Shown piece after piece: positions 18,034-26,862 of a stretch of 64,000 nucleotides of DNA; position 1 is the first letter of the stretch, and every line of letters starts with the position of its first letter. The stretch is taken from positions 305,472 through 369,471 of the forward strand of contig NZ_JAUKFY010000004.1 of NCBI RefSeq assembly GCF_030489605.1, written 5' to 3'. The DNA is from Brevibacillus laterosporus (lineage in GTDB: Bacteria; Bacillota; Bacilli; Brevibacillales; Brevibacillaceae). The position numbers and the translations under genes were made by a program. The notes beneath the pieces are model-generated. The model worked only from the letters and a program-made list of their open reading frames with translations. It did not search any database and was not told the DNA's origin.

Positions 18034-19665
18034 TCACTTCATATCAATGGTAGTGAAAGGCACTTCGTATTCTTGAGGCAAGAAATGAACCCCGCTTATA
18101 TTTTTATGATAGACCGCTATATTAGACTGATAAGATATTGGTAAGTAAGCAGCTTGTTCGTGCAATGTAGTTAAAATATCTGTATAAAGCATCTTTCTGT
18201 GCTCTTCATCTGTACTTACCAATACTTCCTTGATTTTTTTATCTAATTCTTTCTTGCCTGGCAGCCCTGATAGAGCTTTGTAATCCGGACTGCCGCCTTC
18301 CGAAGGTGTTGTGATAGCAGATAAATAGGAATGTGGATCAAACGGGGCACCCCAGCTTGCCGTAAATAATAAATCAAAGCTTCCTTCATTGGCTGTAGCC
18401 CAAAAATCCTCTTCTTCTTTACTTGTCAGCTTCATATCTATCCCTAATTTTCTAAACTCACCTTGGGTATATTCTGCAATCGCCTTCTGAATGTTGTCTG
18501 AGCTAATAAACATTAGCTCCAATTGTAGCGTTTTTCCGGCCTTTTCTCGAAATGGTTTGCCATTTACTTGTTTCCAGCCCGCTTCATCCAATAACTGCTT
18601 CGCTTTTTCTCCATCGTGTTCATACGGTTTTACATTAATCTTCGTATATGGAATGGTAGGCGCAAATAACGTATCAGCTTTTCTTTCTGTACCGTAAAAG
18701 ATATGATCGATTACAGCCTGCTTATCAAAGGCATGCTGGATAGCAAGACGTAATTTACGCTCTTTTAGAACTTCTCTGTTCGTATTAAAGAGTAACGCCC
18801 TTGTAGCCGTAGGTTCTGATAATTTGGTTTCATATTTTCCCGATTCCTTCAGAAACCGGAACGAATCCTGGCTTATGACTCCGTTTCCAAAAATCAGATC
18901 GATGTCCTTTTTCTCAAAAGCTAGCACTCTAGATTCACCGTCAGGTATGACTTTAACAATCACCTTATCGACTTTCGGTTTCTCTCCCCAGTACTTCTCG
19001 TTTCTTGTAAAGACAGCCCTTTCATTTTTCCTATATTCGCTTAGTACCCATGGACCTGTCCCAATCGGTGACTTGAGCCCGTCTTTAAATGTGTTTTGGC
19101 TGTCAGGAAAGGCAGCTTCTCCTACAAATCGTAAAGGTCTGATGTACGTAAGCTCCTGTAAAGTTGGGTAATATGGCTTGTTCAAAATTAATTTAAACGT
19201 AAAATCGTCCACTGCCTCAGTACTTTTAATTTGATTAATTAGTTCCATCCATTCATGTTGAGGAGCATTAGCTAAAACCGTATCGAAGTTTTTCTTCACG
19301 ATTGCAGCATTAAACGGCGATCCATCCGAAAATGTAACATCTTTTCTTAGATGAAACACGTATTCTTTCCCATCCTTCGATACTTCCCAGCTTTGGGCCA
19401 GCCATGGTTTAAGCTCCCCGCCTTCACCGTAGTAAACTAGAGATTCATATACCATAGCTTGTGAGAACCATTGATTCGGAAAATAGGTATGAGGATTTAC
19501 GTCTCCAATATCTCCCGACCAGGAAAACGTAAGAACTTTTGAACTATCTGGATTTGTTCTATTTTCTCCTTCTTTTGTTGTGTTGCCACAGCCAGCGATA
19601 ATGATTGTCAGCATCGCTACTAGTCCAACAAAAGAAGTGATAAATGCAGACCGTTTCGAAAACAT
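18034..19665 (-). CDS. nikA: NikA-type metal-binding lipoprotein of an ABC importer
   Basis: The extracytoplasmic substrate-binding lipoprotein (543 residues). A signal peptide ends at lipobox IIAGC. The body matches NikA more closely than oligopeptide-binding proteins: NPHTYFPNQWFSQAMVYESL, PWLAQSWEVSKDGKEYVFHL, KSPIGTGPWVLSE, RNEKYWGEKPKV, ADTLFAPTIPYTKINVKPY. Such proteins bind Ni(II), or Co(II), usually as a small metallophore complex. The ATG at 19665 was preferred over the in-frame GTG at 19674 because AAAAGGTG lies at correct spacing. A cobalamin riboswitch upstream suggests cobalt as the physiological cargo (inference). Confidence 0.87.
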   Translation of the reverse strand: MFSKRSAFITSFVGLVAMLTIIIAGCGNTTKEGENRTNPDSSKVLTFSWSGDIGDVNPHTYFPNQWFSQAMVYESLVYYGEGGELKPWLAQSWEVSKDGKEYVFHLRKDVTFSDGSPFNAAIVKKNFDTVLANAPQHEWMELINQIKSTEAVDDFTFKLILNKPYYPTLQELTYIRPLRFVGEAAFPDSQNTFKDGLKSPIGTGPWVLSEYRKNERAVFTRNEKYWGEKPKVDKVIVKVIPDGESRVLAFEKKDIDLIFGNGVISQDSFRFLKESGKYETKLSEPTATRALLFNTNREVLKERKLRLAIQHAFDKQAVIDHIFYGTERKADTLFAPTIPYTKINVKPYEHDGEKAKQLLDEAGWKQVNGKPFREKAGKTLQLELMFISSDNIQKAIAEYTQGEFRKLGIDMKLTSKEEEDFWATANEGSFDLLFTASWGAPFDPHSYLSAITTPSEGGSPDYKALSGLPGKKELDKKIKEVLVSTDEEHRKMLYTDILTTLHEQAAYLPISYQSNIAVYHKNISGVHFLPQEYEVPFTTIDMK

Positions 19666-19706
19666 TTTTATCACCTTTTATATAATTTAATTATTCCAAA
19701 AATGTT

Positions 19707-19752
19707 AAAAAACAAAAAAACATTGCCAACCAGATTAAAAAGGTCAGAAATG
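19707..19752 (-). terminator. riboswitch expression-platform terminator
   Basis: On the minus strand CATTTCTGACC pairs with GGTTGGCAATG (one mismatch, two G-U pairs) over a 10-base loop at 19721-19752. A long T-rich run follows at 19707-19720. Its place between the riboswitch and nikA makes it the probable regulated terminator. Confidence 0.75.
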
Positions 19753-19834
19753 CCTATCGTTTATAAATACATCCCATCGGTCTTTCAGCATTCAAACACC
19801 TCCCTATCTCCCCGTAGGTCTAACAGCATTTCTA

Positions 19835-19997
19835 GAATAGGCAGGTCTTCTGACTTGGGTTCATCATCTCCATGCGTCTTCCCAGATATGATCCAGTGAC
19901 ATGTTTGCATAAGACTCCCCCTTACAGCGGCGGGACCGTGCCGGATTTACACCGGCTTCCCTTTTAAGTATTCGTTATGAAACAAATACACCCATTC
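19835..19997 (-). promoter_or_regulatory. cobalamin (B12) riboswitch upstream of nikABCDE
   Basis: Read on the minus strand, the conserved core elements appear in order: TTAAAAGGGAAGCCGGTG, AATCCGGCACGGTCCCGCC, GCTGTAAG and the B12 box AGTCAGAAGACCTGCC. A P1 helix can form between GAATGGG (19991-19997) and CCTATTC (19835-19841), and P2 between TATTTG and CGAATA. It lies about 170 bases upstream of nikA with a terminator between, so adenosylcobalamin-type ligands should repress the importer. Confidence 0.93.
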
Positions 19998-20236
19998 CAC
20001 TACCATATGTAGTTTTTCCTTATGGAAATATTCACTTTATATCCTTAATTTGAAAGTAGGACAAAAAGTTTACCTAAAACAAATTATATTCGTTATTCCA
20101 AGTTTACGCTATATGAAATTAAAGCCCTTCTATAATTCGGCTCAGGAGCTGGAATACTTTTCCTAGAAAGGCTTAAAAGAGGATGCATCTAGGATCAGGC
20201 TCATCTCCCAAAAGCGCCACTTTCTCTACAGTAAAA

Positions 20237-20280
20237 AAACATTGCCGCAGCATGTCCCATTAACAGCTTTAGCAATGTTT
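20237..20280 (-). terminator. terminator of the nitroreductase gene
   Basis: AAACATTGC pairs with GCAATGTTT around a 26-base loop, followed on the minus strand by more T residues. It begins about 10 bases past the nitroreductase stop codon. Confidence 0.75.
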
Positions 20281-20289
20281 TCATAAAAA

Positions 20290-20913
20290 TCACATACCGT
20301 TGTAGCTTACAAACTCTCCGTTCGGCTTGCGATAGCCGCGTGGACGTTGGCTTGAGAGCTTTTCTTTTCCGATAGTAATCATCATGACTGTTTCGTATCC
20401 ATCAGGAATTTCTAAAATTTCCTTAATAGCATCTGGATCAAATCCAATCATCGGGCACGTATCCCAGCCTTTATCTTTCGCAGATAGCATAAATAGCATT
20501 GCAGAAAGGCTTGCATTACGAATGGCCTCTTCCTTCATAAAGGATTCACCATTACCCTCATATATCCCTGTAACCGTCTCAACGGTACGATCCAGCTCTT
20601 GTTTACTCAAAATTCCGAGATGATGCATACCCTCGTTTATTTTTTCCACTGCTTGATAAGCGTAACGATTGCCCAACACCAAAATGACAGCTGAAGCTGA
20701 ATGCACCTTATACTGCTTGCAGGATTCGTAAATTTTTTCTTTCAAGACTGGATCCGTTACGACAAGATAATGTGTATGCTGAAGATTAAAAGCAGAAGGA
20801 GCATATTTAGCCAAAGTAAAGATCTCTTCAAGCTCGGATCGGGTAATTTCTACCCCTTCAATGAAATTATTTGCGGAACGTCGACTTTTCACTAGTCTTG
20901 TAAATTCACTCAT
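20290..20913 (-). CDS. NAD(P)H-dependent nitroreductase family protein
   Basis: A 207-residue FMN-dependent oxidoreductase of the nitroreductase family, comparable to B. subtilis YodC. FMN-contact motifs are KSRRSANNF (residues 9-17), LAKYAPSAFNLQHTHYLVV (34-52), NASLSAMLFMLSAKDKGWDT and the C-terminal basic patch SQRPRGYRKP. Likely substrates are quinones or nitroaromatics; the true substrate is unknown. It is monocistronic. The neighbouring MarR/DoxX genes suggest a quinone-stress context, but I see no MarR-type palindrome at this promoter. Confidence 0.85.
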   Translation of the reverse strand: MSEFTRLVKSRRSANNFIEGVEITRSELEEIFTLAKYAPSAFNLQHTHYLVVTDPVLKEKIYESCKQYKVHSASAVILVLGNRYAYQAVEKINEGMHHLGILSKQELDRTVETVTGIYEGNGESFMKEEAIRNASLSAMLFMLSAKDKGWDTCPMIGFDPDAIKEILEIPDGYETVMMITIGKEKLSSQRPRGYRKPNGEFVSYNGM

Positions 20914-21157
20914 GTAAACTCCCTCATCTCATTGTATGTATCGTAATTGTTACAGGGGAGGAGAAAAAGCAATTCTCTACACTTACTCGCTCCCCCTGCT
21001 TTTTGTACCTAATTCATTCTGCTTTACTTTGTTGATTCTTGTTTAATTACTCTTAGTAAGACCTATTTATCGAAGCATGTTACGTATCCTCATTATCATA
21101 CAATAGAGTGCGTAAATCTGGATACCTTTCTTTTCAGGTAAGTCCTTATGCAGATAC

Positions 21158-21544
21158 TTATGCAAATAAAACATATGCACCTGGACCAATCAGCGCAACA
21201 CCGATAGCTACCGCTAGCAATACCAGATTGTATTCCATACCGTTCTGAGTAATCCACAATCCATTTTTTCCATGTACAGTAAAAATAGCGATCAGCATAG
21301 TAAAAGCGATCAGTGCTCCTCCTACCCAAGTAAACACACCGGAGGCAAAGAGCAATCCTCCAACAATCTCACTGGCTCCTGCCATGAAAGCCATTAACAA
21401 GCCGGGTTTCACACCGATTGATTCTAACCAACCAGCTGTTCCCTTTAAGCCATGCCCGCCGAACCATCCAAATAATTTCTGTGTACCATGACCAATAAAT
21501 AAAAGTCCCACAACTAATCGAATAAGTAAAAGTCCTGCATTCAT
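21158..21544 (-). CDS. DoxX family membrane protein
   Basis: A 128-residue protein with four membrane helices, of the DoxX family (like B. subtilis CatD/YfiD, linked to quinone or thiol stress). The hallmark is LLLIRLVVGLLFIGHGTQKL at residues 5-24 followed by GWFGGHGLKGTAGWLES; helices continue at about 45-68, 72-92 and 105-127. A perfect 18-bp palindrome lies 38 bases upstream of the start, matching the one upstream of the neighbouring marR-type gene, so the two are probably one regulon. Confidence 0.87.
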   Translation of the reverse strand: MNAGLLLIRLVVGLLFIGHGTQKLFGWFGGHGLKGTAGWLESIGVKPGLLMAFMAGASEIVGGLLFASGVFTWVGGALIAFTMLIAIFTVHGKNGLWITQNGMEYNLVLLAVAIGVALIGPGAYVLFA

Positions 21545-21581
21545 TTTCTTTTTCCTCCTCAGGAATATGTTTTATTTTGAG

Positions 21582-21599
21582 TATCTTTAATTAAAGATA
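21582..21599. promoter_or_regulatory. 18-bp palindromic operator upstream of doxX
   Basis: TATCTTTAA followed directly by its exact reverse complement TTAAAGATA. The outer half-sites (TATCTT...AAGATA) are the same as in the palindrome at 22215-22234 upstream of the MarR gene, and both resemble the MhqR-type box TATCT-N8-AGATA. Confidence 0.7.
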
Positions 21600-21650
21600 T
21601 ATGAAAAAGATGGATAATATGTTTCTTTTTATTATCGCATCTGTTTTCAG

Positions 21651-22142
21651 CTACTTATCTACAAAATTCATTTGGGCTGACTTCCCAAGCTTTTTTAACA
21701 AGGTGATGGTAATCTCTTTTTCTTCAGGAGACAGTCCACTCAGTGCTTCTGCTAGCTTTTCTCGATGCTTCGGAAAAATATCTTGGAGAAATTGCTCTCC
21801 TTCTTGGGTTAATTCCGCATAGATCACGCGTCGATCATTCGGACAGGGCTTGCGAAGCAAATAACCTTTTTTTTCCAGCTTATCAACCACATAAGTAATA
21901 TTTCCGCTAGAGATTAAAATCTTGTCTCCAATTTGCTGCAGAGGCTGCCTGCCTTTGTGAAATAACAATTCTAGGACGCCAAATTCAGTCGGATTCAATC
22001 CATATTGTCGAATATCTTTCTGAACATGAGCAGACGTCCAGTTAAAGGCGCGAGATAAGACAACGAACAAATGGAGAGATTGCTCTTGCGCTTTATTAAC
22101 ATCCGTAATCATGTCCGTTTGCTTTCCCTGTTTATCCTGCAT
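21651..22142 (-). CDS. MarR family transcriptional regulator (MhqR-like)
   Basis: A 163-residue winged-helix repressor. Typical MarR features are HLFVVLSRAFNWTSAHVQKD (helix 1), YGLNPTEFGVLELLFHKGRQ, the recognition region ISSGNITYVVDKLEKKGYLL (about residues 76-95) and the wing RKPCPNDRRVIYAELTQEG. The overall sequence is close in type to B. subtilis MhqR (YkvE), which senses quinones. One cysteine (in RKPCPNDRR) lies in the wing. A perfect 20-bp palindrome lies about 70 bases upstream of its start, suggesting autorepression. Confidence 0.85.
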   Translation of the reverse strand: MQDKQGKQTDMITDVNKAQEQSLHLFVVLSRAFNWTSAHVQKDIRQYGLNPTEFGVLELLFHKGRQPLQQIGDKILISSGNITYVVDKLEKKGYLLRKPCPNDRRVIYAELTQEGEQFLQDIFPKHREKLAEALSGLSPEEKEITITLLKKLGKSAQMNFVDK

Positions 22143-22214
22143 TTTGTTCTCTCCTTTCCTTGATTATTTTATCTTACCTTTTACAAAAAATAATTCAGCA
22201 TGTCTCATTTTTTA

Positions 22215-22234
22215 ATATCTTAAATTTAAGATAT
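22215..22234. promoter_or_regulatory. 20-bp perfect palindrome upstream of the marR-type gene
   Basis: ATATCTTAAA is followed by its exact reverse complement TTTAAGATAT. It shares the TATCTT/AAGATA half-sites with the doxX operator at 21582-21599, as expected for autoregulation by the MarR protein. Confidence 0.7.
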
Positions 22235-22662
22235 ATGAAGCATACCTTATTTTTTTTACGTTGTCAACTAGTACAATAAATAATCGACTATGTGACGGCT
22301 GAAGCCGGTTATATCTGCATTGCTTTTACTTGTTTTAGTTTAATTGGATAAATAGAGAAAGACTTATTGGTTTGCCAGTATATTACGGAATTTAAGGGGT
22401 ACGAACAGCTCGTAATCGTTTGTACTTCTAGGGTTGATTTTTTATAAACGCCCCATTTTTGCCAGTGGTTGATTTTTTAGGCCCGGTATAAGGTTGTTAA
22501 TGCTTGTCACCCTGAAGAGCACGTTTGTCTACTGCTCAATGAGAAAAGTAGATCGAATGTCTTGGTTGCTTGGTTGATTCTTCCTTCATTTCTCCGCTTT
22601 TCACCACCTCTCAAATATTTATTTAGCCAATAGATGCATAGTTAGGAAGTTCAATGGAATAA
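22235..22662. other. intergenic stretch without supported features
   Basis: About 430 bases between the marR promoter and the terminator of the secreted-protein gene. I see no coding sequence with a ribosome binding site and no RNA motif. Confidence 0.4.
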
Positions 22663-22701
22663 AAAAGAGCGAGGCGGAGGTGCTCCAGCAATCGCTCTTT
22701 T
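22663..22701 (-). terminator. terminator of the secreted-protein gene
   Basis: AAAAGAGCGA pairs with TCGCTCTTTT around a 19-base loop; on the minus strand T residues follow. It lies 11 bases past the stop codon of the gene at 22713. Confidence 0.8.
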
Positions 22702-22712
22702 ATTAGAAATGA

Positions 22713-23117
22713 CTATCTTATATTGTATGATGCTACAATTTTTACTTCTTGGCTTAAGGGATTATAATACTCTATACATAAGGTTGTATCCCTTGATACA
22801 GTAACATTCTGTGCTCCTGTTCTACCCGAGTTTTTAATATTCCGATCTCCAATATAGTTATTACCATTTGTATCCCATACTTTTACCTTTATGGAAGGGT
22901 TGTTTGCATTTATTGTTAAAGTTTGACCTGCTTTTACGTAATAGACATCTACCCCAGAAACATCCCATCTCCAAATTGAATGTGTTTTTTCCTCATATAA
23001 CATTGGCTTACTTACATTCGTTTTGATAGAGGCAGGCTCTATTGTTCCTGATGCAAATACTGGTACTGCTGAGGTTAAAATTGCTACTGCACCTAAAGAA
23101 GCGATTAATTTTTTCAT
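22713..23117 (-). CDS. small secreted protein of unknown function
   Basis: A 134-residue exported protein I do not recognise. The signal peptide spans about residues 1-22 (MKKLIASLGAVAILTSAVPV, cleavage near FA-SG). The mature part is probably all-beta, with IWRWDVSGVDVYYVKAGQTL and a C-terminal CIEYYNPLSQEVKIVASYN, containing a single cysteine. The start at 23117 follows GGAGTGCAAGTC; an upstream extension to 23177 has no support. It precedes the flagellin array on the same strand but has its own terminator. Confidence 0.7.
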   Translation of the reverse strand: MKKLIASLGAVAILTSAVPVFASGTIEPASIKTNVSKPMLYEEKTHSIWRWDVSGVDVYYVKAGQTLTINANNPSIKVKVWDTNGNNYIGDRNIKNSGRTGAQNVTVSRDTTLCIEYYNPLSQEVKIVASYNIR

Positions 23118-23474
23118 GACTTGCACTCCTTTAAATATAGTATTTTTGATACATGTACATATTACAATATTTACCATATTTTTACAATTTAAAAATTATT
23201 AAGTAAAATCAATATAAATAAACCATAAATATTATATATTTTTGTAGCGAAATTATCCTGCTTATTCCCCAGTCACTTTTACAAATATTTCTGTTTCCCC
23301 TCGTATTCTACTATAAGAAAACAGCTGTAGCCCCTATTCCCTTCAATGCTTTTGCTACTTATCAAAATCTTTATACATATTGTAGGCAGCAAAAATTCTT
23401 CTGTTAGTTCTTTTCTTATTTTACTTGTTCACCTGATTTATGACCTCCATATTGATACAAAATTAATACAAAAA
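23118..23474. other. AT-rich intergenic stretch before the flagellin array
   Basis: About 350 very AT-rich bases between the secreted-protein gene and the terminator of flagellin 1. I see no gene or RNA motif beyond that terminator. Confidence 0.4.
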
Positions 23475-23508
23475 AGAAAAGACCTAACTGATTCGTTAGG
23501 TCTTTTCT
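23475..23508 (-). terminator. terminator of flagellin gene 1
   Basis: A perfect 14-bp stem, AGAAAAGACCTAAC with GTTAGGTCTTTTCT, has a 6-base loop TGATTC and a T-rich tail on the minus strand. A close relative follows each of the other three flagellin genes. Confidence 0.9.
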
Positions 23509-23527
23509 CATCATTATCATCGTTAGA

Positions 23528-24697
23528 TTAACGAAGTAATTGAAGCACGCCTTGAGGCTGTTGGTTAGCTTGTGCAAGCATTGCTTGAGCTGCTTGAGTA
23601 AGAATGTTGTTTTTCGTGAAGTCCATCATTTCTTTTGCCATATCAACGTCACGGATACGAGATTCAGCAGCTGTCAAGTTCTCAGCAGTTGCTCCCAAGT
23701 TGTTGATTGTGTGCTCTAGACGGTTTTGGTTCGCACCTAGTTTAGAGCGCTCTTCGGATACTTTGTTAAGAGCGTTGTTGATGGTTGTGATTGCTTTGTC
23801 TGCTGCTTTTTGAGTGGAGATGTTAACACCTTTTTGGTCATCTTTGTCTGTAGCAGCAGCGATTTTTCCTGCTGCAGCAGCAACAACCTTCGCAGCATCC
23901 CCTGCTTTTGCAGTTTCAACAGAAGCTTCGATACCAATCTTCTTAAGAGCATCTACCACTTCTTGTTTTGTTGCAGTAATTTTACCTGCAGTGGCATCTG
24001 TAGCTTTTGATGCTTCTTGTTTTAAAGTTACAACTACGTTACCATCTTTATCAATTTTTGCCGTTGTTTCTTTTACTTCATCGTTACCTTTTGTTGAGGA
24101 TGCTTTTACTTCAATTGTAAAGGCATCTGTAGAAGTATTTCCGATTTTAATATCTGTATCAATAACTGTTTCTTTTGATTTAAACCCAGTTACACCTAGT
24201 TTTTCATTGCTCATATCATTTATGCTCAATTTGATGTTTTGTCCTTGGTTAGCACCGATATGGAACGTTTTGTCTTCGAAAGATCCGTCCAATACTTTTT
24301 GGTTGTTGAACTCTGTGTCTGTAGAAATGCGTTTGATTTCTTTGGACAATTCGTCAACCTCTGCTTGAAGCTTTTGACGGTCTACGCCTTCGTTAGTGTC
24401 AGAAGATGCTTGAACTGCTAGTTCACGCATACGTTGCAGGATGCTGTGTGTTTCAGTTAATGCACCCTCAGCAGTTTGGATCAAGGAGATACCGTCTTGC
24501 GCATTTTTAGAAGCCATTTCTAGACCGCGGATTTGGCCGCGCATTTTCTCAGAAATTGCTAGACCTGCTGCGTCATCACCTGCACGGTTAATGCGAAGAC
24601 CAGACGACAATTTCTCCAGGTTTTTACCTGATGCGCTAGTGTTTACACCTAGTTGGCGGTGTGTGTTTAGTGCTGATACGTTGTGATTGATTCTCAT
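23528..24697 (-). CDS. hag: flagellin, paralogue 1 of 4
   Basis: Flagellin is the filament subunit, exported through the flagellar type III apparatus. The 389 residues have the conserved N-terminal D0/D1 helices ([17 protein letters not shown], then [20 protein letters not shown]) and the C-terminal D1/D0 ([20 protein letters not shown], ending [10 protein letters not shown]). A variable middle of about residues 170-290 is rich in Ala, Lys, Thr and Val. The N- and C-terminal parts are nearly identical to the three paralogues downstream. It has its own sigma-D type promoter, CsrA-style leader and terminator, so each copy is an independent transcription unit. Confidence 0.95.
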   Translation of the reverse strand: MRINHNVSALNTHRQLGVNTSASGKNLEKLSSGLRINRAGDDAAGLAISEKMRGQIRGLEMASKNAQDGISLIQTAEGALTETHSILQRMRELAVQASSDTNEGVDRQKLQAEVDELSKEIKRISTDTEFNNQKVLDGSFEDKTFHIGANQGQNIKLSINDMSNEKLGVTGFKSKETVIDTDIKIGNTSTDAFTIEVKASSTKGNDEVKETTAKIDKDGNVVVTLKQEASKATDATAGKITATKQEVVDALKKIGIEASVETAKAGDAAKVVAAAAGKIAAATDKDDQKGVNISTQKAADKAITTINNALNKVSEERSKLGANQNRLEHTINNLGATAENLTAAESRIRDVDMAKEMMDFTKNNILTQAAQAMLAQANQQPQGVLQLLR

Positions 24698-24724
24698 GAT
24701 TTGTTACCTCCGTGTTTTTCATTT

Positions 24725-24747
24725 CTTGAACCATCCATTTGTTCAAG
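24725..24747 (-). promoter_or_regulatory. flagellin 1 leader hairpin with GGA in the loop
   Basis: On the minus strand CTTGAAC pairs with GTTCAAG around the loop AAATGGATG. A second GGA lies in the Shine-Dalgarno ACGGAGGT just downstream. This two-site layout is the known CsrA-binding arrangement of the B. subtilis hag leader. Confidence 0.7.
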
Positions 24748-24884
24748 ATGATATTGTGTTGCTTTATTTTGAAATCGAATTGTTTCAAAATGGCAACTGT
24801 TTAGTCCCCTAATCGGCTAAAAGTAGCGCTACCCTTGGCATGCATGGCTCAGATAAAAAACCAAGATTTAGGTGACTATTATTA

Positions 24885-24911
24885 GTATCGGATATTCATC
24901 ATAAAATTTTA
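24885..24911 (-). promoter_or_regulatory. sigma-D promoter of flagellin 1
   Basis: On the minus strand TAAA, 15 bases, then TCCGATAC, close to the SigD/FliA consensus TAAA-N15-GCCGATAT. It implies a leader of about 180 nt. Confidence 0.85.
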
Positions 24912-25267
24912 CAGTTCATTAAAAGTTTTTTTATTCAAATTTTTCCAACGTAACGTTGAGAGGTTTTATTTTAGTAGAAAGTGGGTTCGTTTTTATAATC
25001 AATCTAAGCAAAGCATTTAGGTTTAAAATCAATTAATACTTGACTCAAAAACGTAAAAAATAGAAATATCAATTATAGGACTTACTTATGATTCATTGCA
25101 ATTTACAGCATCCAAAGTGTTGGATATGCTTTGATATCTCCCGGAGAAAAAGGCACATCTAACTAGTTCGGTTCGTATTATCTCTTCTTCCAAAGAAATA
25201 ACCTTAGATAATTTAATATCTTATTTCCCTCTTTTATTAAGAACTACCCTTTTATGCAAAAAGGAAA
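24912..25267. other. spacer between flagellin 1 promoter and flagellin 2 terminator
   Basis: About 355 AT-rich bases without a supported gene. I noticed only a short inverted repeat, CAACGT-A-ACGTTG near 24950. Confidence 0.4.
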
Positions 25268-25289
25268 GACCTAACTGATTCGTTAGGTC
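25268..25289 (-). terminator. terminator of flagellin gene 2
   Basis: GACCTAAC pairs with GTTAGGTC around the loop TGATTC, extended by partly paired A/T flanks. It has the same core as the flagellin 1 terminator. Confidence 0.8.
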
Positions 25290-25313
25290 CTTTCTATCAC
25301 TATCATCGTTAGA

Positions 25314-26477
25314 TTAACGAAGTAATTGAAGCACGCCTTGAGGCTGTTGGTTAGCTTGTGCAAGCATTGCTTGAGCTGCTTGAGTAAGAATGTTGTTTTT
25401 CGTGAAGTCCATCATTTCTTTTGCCATATCAACGTCGCGGATACGGGATTCAGCAGCTGTTAGGTTCTCTGCAGTTGCTCCCAAGTTGTTGATAGTGTGC
25501 TCTAGACGGTTTTGGTTCGCACCTAGTTTAGAGCGCTCTTCGGATACTTTGTTCAGAGCGTTGTTGATGGTTGTGATCGCTTTGTCTGCTGCTTTTTGAG
25601 TGGAGATGTTAACGCCTCTTGTATTATCTACCTCACTCGCTACTGCAATGGTGTCTTTGGTAGGAGCAGTTTTACCAGTTAGCGCTTTTGTGCTTAAATC
25701 CACACCAGCTTTTGCTGTAGCATCGATCCCTGCTTCCTTAAGTGCGTTCAAAACATCTGCTTTTGTTGCATTGATGTCACCTACGGCACCTTTTCCTTCT
25801 TTTTGGGCTAGTGTAACAGTTACATTCCCATCTTTATCTACCTTGGCAGTTGTTTTATCTACTGCTGGTTTATCTGCACCATTGATAGAATATGTGATTT
25901 CAAATTTATCGCCTTTATTATTGACAATAATATCCCCACCAAGAACATTAGATTCTTTTTTCAATCCATTCACACCAAGCTTCTCATTGCTCATATCATT
26001 AATGCTCAGCTTAATATTTTGTCCTTGGTTAGCACCGATATGGAATGTTTTGTTTTCAAAAGATCCATCCAATACTTTTTGGTTGTTGAATTCTGTGTCT
26101 GTAGAAATACGGTTGATTTCTTTGGACAATTCATCAACCTCTGCTTGAAGCTTTTGACGGTCAACACCTTCATTGGTGTCAGAAGATGCTTGAACTGCTA
26201 GTTCGCGCATACGTTGCAGGATGCTGTGTGTTTCAGTTAGGGCACCCTCTGCTGTTTGGATCAAGGAGATACCGTCTTGTGCGTTTTTAGAAGCCATTTC
26301 TAGACCGCGGATTTGGCCGCGCATTTTTTCGGAGATTGCTAGACCTGCTGCGTCATCACCTGCACGGTTGATGCGAAGACCAGAAGACAATTTCTCCAAG
26401 TTTTTACCAGATGCCCCAGTGTTTACACCTAGTTGGCGGTGTGTGTTTAGTGCTGATACGTTGTGATTGATTCTCAT
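25314..26477 (-). CDS. hag: flagellin, paralogue 2 of 4
   Basis: A 387-residue flagellin. The ends are nearly identical to paralogue 1, including N-terminal [20 protein letters not shown] and C-terminal [20 protein letters not shown]. The central region (about 170-290) is different ([20 protein letters not shown] and so on), as expected for surface-exposed D2/D3 loops. I place the start at MRINHN (26477) behind ACGGAGGT; an open frame upstream to 26513 belongs to the leader. The promoter, leader and terminator are its own. Confidence 0.95.
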   Translation of the reverse strand: MRINHNVSALNTHRQLGVNTGASGKNLEKLSSGLRINRAGDDAAGLAISEKMRGQIRGLEMASKNAQDGISLIQTAEGALTETHSILQRMRELAVQASSDTNEGVDRQKLQAEVDELSKEINRISTDTEFNNQKVLDGSFENKTFHIGANQGQNIKLSINDMSNEKLGVNGLKKESNVLGGDIIVNNKGDKFEITYSINGADKPAVDKTTAKVDKDGNVTVTLAQKEGKGAVGDINATKADVLNALKEAGIDATAKAGVDLSTKALTGKTAPTKDTIAVASEVDNTRGVNISTQKAADKAITTINNALNKVSEERSKLGANQNRLEHTINNLGATAENLTAAESRIRDVDMAKEMMDFTKNNILTQAAQAMLAQANQQPQGVLQLLR

Positions 26478-26503
26478 GATTCTTACCTCCGTGTTTTTTA
26501 CTT

Positions 26504-26527
26504 CTTGAACCATCCATTTTGTTCAAG
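26504..26527 (-). promoter_or_regulatory. flagellin 2 leader hairpin with GGA in the loop
   Basis: On the minus strand CTTGAAC pairs with GTTCAAG around AAAATGGATG, with a second GGA in the ribosome binding site. It is the same CsrA-style design as in paralogue 1, with one extra loop base. Confidence 0.7.
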
Positions 26528-26662
26528 ATGATATTGTGTTGCTTTATTTTGAAATCGAATTGTTCAAAATGGCGCTTACGTCGTCCCAAATACCATAGTA
26601 GCGCTACCCTCAACATCCATACATGCAAAAGAAAAAATACATGATTTGAGCGACTATTATTA

Positions 26663-26689
26663 ATATCGGATATATGATTTGAAACTTTA
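26663..26689 (-). promoter_or_regulatory. sigma-D promoter of flagellin 2
   Basis: On the minus strand TAAA, 15 bases, TCCGATAT, a one-base departure from the SigD -10 consensus. The predicted leader is about 179 nt. Confidence 0.87.
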
Positions 26690-26815
26690 TTGTTATATAT
26701 AATATTTTTTAAATCAATTTTTTTTGTATCGTTTTACCTTTTGATCGAGAATTTTACTCTTCTATGTAATAGCCTACACATTACCTATTAATCGCTTCAT
26801 TTTAAATGAAAAAAA

Positions 26816-26837
26816 GACCTAACTGATTCGTCAGGTC
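26816..26837 (-). terminator. terminator of flagellin gene 3
   Basis: GACCTAAC pairs with GTCAGGTC (one mismatch) around TGATTC, with A and T runs on either side. It is related to the terminators of the other flagellin genes. Confidence 0.8.
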
Positions 26838-26862
26838 TTTTCGATAAATAATCCTCAATACA

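Noticed and set aside
18034..19665. Annotating the binding protein as an oligopeptide-binding protein
   Set aside because: Several long segments follow NikA rather than OppA/DppA, and the B12 riboswitch points to metal uptake.
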